Shown: positions 35,901-40,420 of the stretch, piece after piece
Layout of the letters: every line of letters starts with the position of its first letter
Numbering within the stretch: position 1 is the first letter of the stretch
Assembly (NCBI GenBank): GCA_947627365.1
Contig: CANQVT010000023.1
Location: forward strand, 1-40,420
Reading direction: 5' to 3'
DNA from: an uncultured Lachnospiraceae bacterium
GTDB lineage: Bacteria; Bacillota; Clostridia; Lachnospirales; Lachnospiraceae
DNA length: 40,420 nt
The notes under the pieces: generated by a model
Told to the model about the DNA's origin: nothing
What the model saw: the letters and a program-made list of their open reading frames with translations, nothing else
Databases searched by the model: none
Position numbers and translations under genes: made by a program

Positions 35901-36775
35901 TGAGCGATATCGCACCGATCGTCATGAAAGTTTTTGTGACAGAGCAGGGACATACGGCGCATACGTTTGAGACTGTTACAGTGAAAGCCGCCACCTGCGC
36001 TGCTGCGGGAAGCGCGAAAAAGCGCTGCATAGTATGCGGCTATGAGGATCCGACTTTGGTGAGTATTCCTGCTACAGGCAAGCACACGGGCGGAAAGGCT
36101 ACTTGTACAAAGAAGGCAGTGTGCAGCGTTTGTGGACAGGAATATGGAGCGCTGGCGGCGCACAGCTTTGGCGCCTGGAAGAAAACTTCGGAGGCGACCG
36201 TATTCAAGAAGGCGGTTCAGACGAGATCCTGCTCCGTGTGCGGAAAGCAGGAGACGCAGGAAGTCGGAAATACGGCGGCGAAGATCATCAAGCTGAACGC
36301 GAGCAGCCTGAAGATGAAGGTGAAGCAGAAGACGACGAAGCTGACCGTTACGATGGGGCCTGGCGACTCGATCAGCTCTGTCAAGTCAAGCAACACAAAG
36401 GTGCTGAAGGCAACGGTGAAGGGCGGTAAGATTATGCTGACTGCGCAGAAGAAAACAGGCACGGCGAAGCTTACGATCAAGCTCGCAAGCGGTGTGAGCA
36501 AAACGATTAAAGTGACCGTGCAGAAGAAGGCGGTCACCACAAAGAGCATCAAGGGTGTCAGCAAGAAATTGACACTCAAGAAAAAGAAGAAAACCACTTT
36601 AAAGCCGGAGCTGAATCCGATCACCAGTCAGGACAAGATCAAATACAGTTCCTCGAATAAAAAGGTGGCTACGGTCAACAGTAACGGTGTGGTGACGGCG
36701 AAAAAGGCAGGAAAGGCTATAATTACGATCAAGGCCGGGAAGAAATCCTTCAAGTGCACAATCACTGTAAAATAA
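32984..36775 (+). CDS. Large exported surface protein with PPC-like, Ig-like and BIG2 modules
   Basis: An exported protein (1263 aa) with signal peptide VLAWMLTTAMVVGSSSFAAA and an acidic linker to about residue 150. Five beta-sandwich segments resemble bacterial pre-peptidase C-terminal (PPC) domains, each with an F-T/K/V-P-x-x-[ST]-x-x-Y core: YTFTPQKDGVYVVYSG, AGFTPQESGEYIFANS, CTFKPDKTGVYTLSG, FRFTPDTSAVYSWQL and FSFVPEESVSYNFYS. Ig-like spacers separate some of them. From about residue 990 come Cys-pair motifs (KKRCIVCGYED, KAVCSVCGQEYG, TRSCSVCGKQE), then two Lys-rich BIG2-like domains (about 1098-1263). There is no LPxTG signal, SLH domain or C-terminal membrane helix. Inference: secreted or wall-associated adhesin or carbohydrate-binding protein; no catalytic domain recognised. 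ATG at 32984 follows AAGGAGG. Confidence 0.82.
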   Translation: MRTREVWKRVLAWMLTTAMVVGSSSFAAADEVASDFSAQEETVVAETELSGEEADAPYTDMETPAAEPDIFVPSDEELLEEGQDTLVVTDEQDQVGEAQPESEMTGTEPGMEDADGIAVGEDQGLISIEDVEVVEHGLKDEGAAVVTSESAGDPVPEIFDGVFEDGGSYEVTLESEGDDCKWYTFTPQKDGVYVVYSGESEGDPYIDVYTRDAEGNLAYFAADDDSAGSTNFLLQLSLRADTTYYFKLTNYFGDSDFYRVYFRSIPVLQSISLQRKDSALVSGFCDITDLYKSVTATLTYENEKTSVISDSTKRRNVDEYGTILTYSVLDSEVEEEDELSSGVYTLTASAQECSASIEIPVLSMSEAATQKRLELGQTLTMENSNYESRLFAGFTPQESGEYIFANSGNDIAIYDIESEMQVDVGYFERGYRASLTTGKTYLIVVYLYDDTEVVTLSVTTAKKIASIEFKDLKNSYDVLDAANDLNGLSIELLYEGATSPETYSGWFIDDWDEGGASKWYYRLTASEGEVIRITMWDGAKQVDMPTYYGGSVSGSYTLKVSSEGKEYAQAQITINPLPEASSVALALNESRSVTSDAAGKAYCTFKPDKTGVYTLSGTNTSGMGINVRLYGQNNEYITSAYASGQDWGFTYLLEAGVAYSYSLSGYTGGMAAQVKLVETEMGTLTLGTQSISGLDDTEKWFRFTPDTSAVYSWQLTSADDDWSYYIEMYDDSDAPIDSGYYMTAGKTYYCRITGLPSDVYELSMNRETVTPLSLGQSFPASKGSWFSFVPEESVSYNFYSTGLTDAEGDIYLYDDRMNYIRETYLDYEDEFHLFCALEKGKTYLLKLDLYTSASDTFTVAVSKGMSVEKISVNDAADRFFEAGYVDLEDTFCITYKENGSTDTFTRWNDFETTDDFNFVIRGALYEADAFGNPNYEKRVEEDWDEGGYNLKSGIYARVIEIGTWNGNGDFVKLSDIAPIVMKVFVTEQGHTAHTFETVTVKAATCAAAGSAKKRCIVCGYEDPTLVSIPATGKHTGGKATCTKKAVCSVCGQEYGALAAHSFGAWKKTSEATVFKKAVQTRSCSVCGKQETQEVGNTAAKIIKLNASSLKMKVKQKTTKLTVTMGPGDSISSVKSSNTKVLKATVKGGKIMLTAQKKTGTAKLTIKLASGVSKTIKVTVQKKAVTTKSIKGVSKKLTLKKKKKTTLKPELNPITSQDKIKYSSSNKKVATVNSNGVVTAKKAGKAIITIKAGKKSFKCTITVK

Positions 36776-36806
36776 GGAAAACGGATTGATAAAATATCTT
36801 TAACGG

Positions 36807-36868
36807 CGAGGGTATCTCAAAGGCCGGTATCGGCTGGAGGGATACCCTCGATTTTGCTTTATTTTTTT
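36807..36868 (+). terminator. Intrinsic terminator after the surface protein gene
   Basis: CGAGGGTATC (36807-36816) pairs perfectly with 36841-36850. A nested GCCG/CGGC hairpin (36823-36834) sits in the loop. T-rich sequence follows (ATTTTGC, then TTTATTTTTTT). Confidence 0.85.
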
Positions 36869-36921
36869 GAATTTGTATTTGGTTGGCTCGCTTCAACTTT
36901 TGCCGGAGGGGCATACTTTTA

Positions 36922-36950
36922 TTGACATGTATCAATAACTGAATTATAAT
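36922..36950 (+). promoter_or_regulatory. Perfect-consensus sigma-A promoter of the ATPase gene
   Basis: TTGACA (36922-36927), exactly 17 bases, then TATAAT (36945-36950), about 48 bases before the ATG. It matches consensus at all 12 positions. Confidence 0.82.
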
Positions 36951-36998
36951 ATACTATATCTTGATTCACTTTTAAAAACATTGACTTTGGAGGGCATT

Positions 36999-38390
36999 AT
37001 GTTTATCGGGCGTGAGCAGGAGCTGAGAAAGCTGAACCGCATGTATGAGAGCGATAAACTGGAGGTCGCGGTCATCTATGGACGTCGCAGGGTCGGCAAG
37101 ACGACATTGATCAATGAGTTCTGTAAAGGGAAAAGGACTGTCTTTTTCGCCGCACAGGAGAACAGCGCCGGACAGAATCTGGAAGCTTTATCCGAGGCGA
37201 TCACTGAGACGTTGGCGAGGCAGAGTCTTTTGTACCGCAGCTTCGCGGATGCGATGTCCGGGATCGCGCAGGCCGCGAAGAAGGAGAGATTGATCTGGGT
37301 GATCGACGAATATCCTTATCTTGCCCAAGCGGAAAAGGGAATTTCCTCCTTGCTGCAGAATTATCTGGATCATCAGTTTAAGGAAACCAGATTATTTTTG
37401 ATTCTCTGCGGATCTTCCATGAGTTTTATGGAGCATCAGGTGCTGGGATATCAGAGTCCTCTGTACGGACGGAGAACAGCGCAGTTTAAGATTCTGCCGT
37501 TCGACTATCTGGATACGGGGCGGTGGTTCCCCGATTATTCCTGTGAGGACAAAGCGCTGATGTACGGGATCACAGGCGGAATACCGCTGTATCTTGAGCA
37601 GTTTTCGCCAAAGCTTACGGTCAAGGAGAATTTGCTGGAGAACATTTTTCATAGAAACGCGATGTTGTATGAAGAGCCGTCTAATCTGATCAAACAGGAG
37701 CTGCGGGAGCCGTCTACCTACAATGCAGTCATTACCGCAATTGCCGCGGGGAAGACAAAGCTTTCGGAGATTGCGACCACAGTTGGGGTGGAGACCGGAC
37801 TGTGTGCAAAATATATTTCCAATCTGATGACCCTCGGAATCGTTGACAGGGAGACGCCGATCACAGCTCCGGCGGGAAAAAAGACTTATTACCGGATTTG
37901 CGATCAGTTTTTCCGCTTCTGGTATAGCTTTGTTTCGCACAACATATCGGCGATCCAATCGGGAAGGATCGAGCAAAGCTATGCGGTCACGATAGAAAGC
38001 CGTTTGCCCGATTATATGGGGGCAGTGTTTGAACAAATGTGCAGGGACTATATTTTATACTATGACACTGGACTTCCGTTTGCGCTCGGAAATATCGGAC
38101 AGTGGTGGGGCGGAAATCCAAAGACGCACAGACAGGCGCAGATCGATATTGTGGCCACTTCTGCGGAGGACGACAGCTGCCTGATCGGTTCCTGCAAGTA
38201 CAGGAATACACTGGTGGATACAGACGAACTGGAACTGATGGAGGAGTACGCGGAGGCGATGGGACATTTTGGACGGAAATATTACTATCTGTTTTCAAAG
38301 TCCGGTTTTACGGATGAGCTTACCGAGCTTGCAGAGGAAGAGCAGGTTCGGCTGATTACATTGGGAGATATGTATCAAGCACTCCCTTAA
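36999..38390 (+). CDS. Archaeal-type AAA ATPase with C-terminal DUF234 nuclease-like domain
   Basis: A 463-residue protein of the ATP-binding family common in archaea and Clostridia. MFIGREQELRKLNRMY leads into Walker A YGRRRVGKTTLI, Walker B LIWVIDEYPYLA and sensor-like LFLILCGSSMSFM. A winged-helix segment follows (TKLSEIATTVGVETGLCAKY), then the C-terminal DUF234 region with FRFWYSFV and IDIVATSAEDDSCLIGSCKY. The spaced Asp and x-C-K pattern fits the PD-(D/E)XK-like fold proposed for DUF234. The biological role is unknown; such genes are often multicopy and patchily distributed, which suggests mobility or defence. GGAGGG supports the ATG at 36999; the TTG at 36981 would extend it by six residues. 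Single-gene unit. Confidence 0.87.
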   Translation: MFIGREQELRKLNRMYESDKLEVAVIYGRRRVGKTTLINEFCKGKRTVFFAAQENSAGQNLEALSEAITETLARQSLLYRSFADAMSGIAQAAKKERLIWVIDEYPYLAQAEKGISSLLQNYLDHQFKETRLFLILCGSSMSFMEHQVLGYQSPLYGRRTAQFKILPFDYLDTGRWFPDYSCEDKALMYGITGGIPLYLEQFSPKLTVKENLLENIFHRNAMLYEEPSNLIKQELREPSTYNAVITAIAAGKTKLSEIATTVGVETGLCAKYISNLMTLGIVDRETPITAPAGKKTYYRICDQFFRFWYSFVSHNISAIQSGRIEQSYAVTIESRLPDYMGAVFEQMCRDYILYYDTGLPFALGNIGQWWGGNPKTHRQAQIDIVATSAEDDSCLIGSCKYRNTLVDTDELELMEEYAEAMGHFGRKYYYLFSKSGFTDELTELAEEEQVRLITLGDMYQALP

Positions 38391-38530
38391 AAGGCGAGCT
38401 GAAACGTAAAAGAGAATAGAGACAGAAAAGAATAGGCGGACGGTTTTGCTTACTCGAGATATGATGTGTTATTATCTGGAGTGTACAGAGCCAAAGTGGC
38501 TCGGGAAATGATAACAGCCGCTCCCGGATG

Positions 38531-39541
38531 TTATTCGGAAGCGACTGACTCAAGTTTTTGGATACGGGCTTTTAATTTTTCGATTTCATCAGACAGTGCG
38601 GCATTTTCGTCATACAATGCCGCGGTTCTGGTGGCCAGCGCGTCGGCTCGTTCCGTTTGGATAGCCGCTTCCTCCTCCCAGAGGGATGCGCGCTCAGTCA
38701 TGATCTTGTTCAATTCCTGTGCAGCGTCGTATTTTTCCTCCAGATCCTCGACATAGAAGTAGAACTGGTCGTTTGGCAGACGCATGGCGCCCGGCAAAAG
38801 GGGTCTCATAACCTGCTCGCCTCCTCTTTCCTGATAGTGCAGGATGATCTGCTGATACAAAGCCTCGGTGAGTTCCACCAGCTTTCCCGCGTCGGTAGCA
38901 GTAATGTTGCCAGCGGAAAGGTTGGTGTTTATGGCTTTGATTATATCAGATTCTATGATTTTGAGCAACTGATTAAATGGATTTTCGTCAGGAATTTTTG
39001 GATTGCCGTGGCTGTCGTACAGGAGAGAGCGGAGGCGCAGCACCTGGAACGGGATCAGAACGATGAGCTTCTTCTGCTCAAGCTCGCCGAGGCTGTGTCG
39101 CAGGTAGACGAAATTTCGCACGTGGTAGTCGACGGACGCCTGCCCCTGGAAATCGATGTGCAGGATACTTTCGGGCGGGATATCGCTGCGGTCCGCGAGA
39201 TAGATGACGACGGGCTCGGGGAAGACGAGCTGTAGACTGCCGTCCTGCTGCGTTTCCATCGCGTGATGGAAGCCATATTCGAAGACGCGCAGGACAATGT
39301 TGTCGTCGAAGGTCATCTGGGCTTCAAGATGATAATGGAACTGCCTGTCGATCAGGATGAATACGTCCGCATAGTGATGTTTCAGGTTAACATCAGTGGA
39401 TTCGCGGTTGGTGTAGACGACAGTGCGGTCGGGAGGGTAATCGGTGCCGAATAGGCCGTTGATGAGATTCAGGGTAGCTCTGTTTGACAAGGAAAAGAGG
39501 CGTTTGAAGATACGGTCAAAGATTTGCTTGATTTCTTCCAA
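38531..39541 (-). CDS. PD-(D/E)XK nuclease family transposase-like protein (Rpn-related)
   Basis: A protein of about 336 residues resembling the Rpn/PD-(D/E)XK transposase family. The N terminus EEIKQIFDRIFKRLFSLSN and NLINGLFGTDYP is typical of Lachnospiraceae members. The catalytic-type signature lies in YADVFILIDRQFHYHLEAQM: an Asp, then E-x-Q 14-16 residues later (D59, E73, Q75 from this start). The middle is alpha/beta with FVYLRHSLGELEQKKLIVLI, and the last 70 residues are a strong coiled coil. Rpn proteins are DNA nucleases that promote recombination. Start uncertain: AAAGGAG favours TTG at 39541, while the ATG at 39580 has no ribosome binding site. A G-C-rich inverted repeat overlapping its stop (around 38520-38545) may end the transcript. 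Confidence 0.75.
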   Translation of the reverse strand: MEEIKQIFDRIFKRLFSLSNRATLNLINGLFGTDYPPDRTVVYTNRESTDVNLKHHYADVFILIDRQFHYHLEAQMTFDDNIVLRVFEYGFHHAMETQQDGSLQLVFPEPVVIYLADRSDIPPESILHIDFQGQASVDYHVRNFVYLRHSLGELEQKKLIVLIPFQVLRLRSLLYDSHGNPKIPDENPFNQLLKIIESDIIKAINTNLSAGNITATDAGKLVELTEALYQQIILHYQERGGEQVMRPLLPGAMRLPNDQFYFYVEDLEEKYDAAQELNKIMTERASLWEEEAAIQTERADALATRTAALYDENAALSDEIEKLKARIQKLESVASE

Positions 39542-39606
39542 ATAGAACTTCACTCCTTTTAAATAATATAATGTGTGCATGATACAGATAATATGGGTAT
39601 AATGAT

Positions 39607-39634
39607 ATTGTACATATATTTAGTGAAAAGTCAA
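39607..39634 (-). promoter_or_regulatory. Putative promoter of the transposase-like gene
   Basis: On the minus strand, TTGACT (39634-39629), 16 bases, then TACAAT (39612-39607). The predicted transcript starts near 39600, upstream of both candidate start codons. Confidence 0.5.
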
Positions 39635-39653
39635 GAACATTTTTGAAGTATAA

Positions 39654-39851
39654 GGACTCAGACAGGGCATTGAACTGAAATTGATCCAGCTGGTATTGAA
39701 GGAGCGGAAAAAGTCCCGCACCGTAGCGGAGATCGCCGCGGCCTTGGAAGAAACAGAAGATAGGATCAGCCGGATCGTGGAGCTTGCGTAAAAAAACACG
39801 CCAGAGAATGATGAGAGGAAGATTCTGGACGAGGTGCTGAATCTGCCGTAG
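39654..39851 (+). pseudogene. Decayed 3' fragment of an unidentified coding gene
   Basis: In one plus-strand frame the bases read GLRQGIELKLIQLVLKERKK, then TVAEIAAALEETEDRISRIV up to a stop at 39789, and the same frame resumes with KNTPENDERKILDEVLNLP before a second stop at 39849. There is no start codon or ribosome binding site. The Lys/Glu-rich helices with A-E-I-A-x-A-L resemble the C-terminal tails of PD-(D/E)XK transposase-family proteins such as the neighbour, but on the opposite strand. It is probably a remnant with an internal stop. I see no gene in the rest of 39542-40096, which is AT-rich. Confidence 0.5.
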
Positions 39852-40032
39852 GAACACGCCGCTTTTTAAAAGTTAAAACCGTATTTAGAGGAAGGAGAGA
39901 GCTGATAAAGTCTTATGATGGAAAGGAACATGGGGGGAAAGAGAGAAAGTGTGGCCGATTACTCTGGGAAACTATTATGACATTACTTAAAAGATGACTT
40001 GAAACGAAGAAGAAAATAAGTGCAAATAAATG

Positions 40033-40086
40033 GGCGATTACACAGAGGCAACAGGCAAGATGCTGAGTTGAATAGGTGGAATCGCC
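40033..40086 (+). repeat. 7-bp inverted repeat upstream of the intron
   Basis: GGCGATT (40033-40039) and AATCGCC (40080-40086) are perfect inverted copies separated by 40 bases, ending 10 bases before the intron start. The loop is too long for a convincing terminator. It could be a structural cue at the insertion site or chance. Confidence 0.35.
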
Positions 40087-40096
40087 TTATTATGTG

Positions 40097-40420
40097 GTGC
40101 GCCCGGCGGCGCACGTTTCTAACGGGTGAAAGTCCCGAATCCGCCCGGTAGTGGGAAGGATACAGCCGAAGGCAAGGGTGTCCATCGTGAGGTGGAATCT
40201 GAAGGAAGCCGGATGTGGGGAACCTACTAACCCACGGGCAAACCTCTGGCCTGACGGACAGAAACCGCATAGGAGGCCATGCATGAGGGTAAGACTGCCG
40301 CTCAAGCTGAAGCCCGATAACTACACGGAATCATACATGGTAGATGCGGCAGGTGGATGGAGGGAAAGAAACGTGTGGTACCCGGGGAGGTCTGTGCGGC
40401 ATGTCCTGAAAGGGATAACC
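40097..40420 (+). mobile_element. 5' portion of a group II intron (runs off window)
   Basis: The element begins with the conserved 5' end GTGCGCCC and continues with sequence and pairing typical of bacterial group II intron domain I: GGGTGAAAGTCCCGAA, GCAAGGGTGTCC, TGAGGTGGAATCTGAAGGAA and later CATGCATGAGGGTAAG. Introns of this type are self-splicing ribozymes that usually carry a reverse transcriptase/maturase gene in domain IV and move by retrohoming. Only the first 324 bases are in the window, so no maturase ORF, domain V or 3' boundary can be seen. The strand is plus, and the left boundary rests on the GTGCG motif. No gene is recognisable in the 5' exon immediately upstream. Confidence 0.88.

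Overview
The window looks like chromosomal DNA of an anaerobic, moderately GC-rich Firmicute, most likely a Lachnospiraceae-type Clostridia. The reasons are the rimP-nusA-rnpM-ylxQ-infB-rbfA-nrnA-truB-ribF-rpsO-pnp gene order, a single-chain pyruvate:ferredoxin oxidoreductase, an AgrC-like GHKL kinase, BIG2/Cys-pair surface proteins, strong GGAGG ribosome binding sites and many sigma-A-type promoters. The placement is inferred from gene content and no marker-gene search was possible.

Layout. (1) 1-7342, plus strand: DNA topology block with topB, a hexapeptide acyltransferase and a type IIA topoisomerase B/A pair (ParE/ParC-like, no GyrA box seen). A tRNA-Gly(CCC) follows on the minus strand. 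(2) 7559-10263: a membrane GHKL sensor kinase with no adjacent regulator, then an exported protein made of two copies of an unrecognised domain. (3) 10299-19184: the transcription/translation operon rimP-nusA-rnpM-ylxQ-infB-rbfA-nrnA-truB-ribF, read from a good promoter followed by a leader hairpin. NusA carries a long Tyr/acidic tail and IF2 a 13-copy octapeptide repeat. (4) 19211-21913: rpsO-pnp with its own promoter and a long double-stranded hairpin between the genes. (5) 21987-24392: a lipoprotein with a Thr-Glu repeat stalk, three SH3b modules and a C-terminal segment resembling part of an ABC substrate-binding protein. (6) 24422-27463, minus strand: an ABC-F ATPase and aroA, closed by a terminator that contains the aroA stop codon. 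(7) 27545-28990: a lone AT-rich polysaccharide pyruvyl transferase gene. (8) 29076-32801: nifJ (PFOR) as a complete single-gene unit with promoter and terminator. (9) 32918-36868: a 1263-residue exported multidomain surface protein, again a single-gene unit. (10) 36922-40420: an accessory or mobile end with an archaeal-type AAA ATPase/DUF234 protein, a PD-(D/E)XK transposase-family protein, a decayed coding remnant, and the 5' end of a group II intron cut by the window edge.

Most of the window is core information processing plus cell-envelope genes. I found no convincing wholly new multi-gene system. The most unusual items are the lipoprotein with the Thr-Glu stalk, the NusA tail, the IF2 repeat, the rpsO-pnp hairpin, the large surface protein, and the two-domain exported protein next to the orphan kinase.
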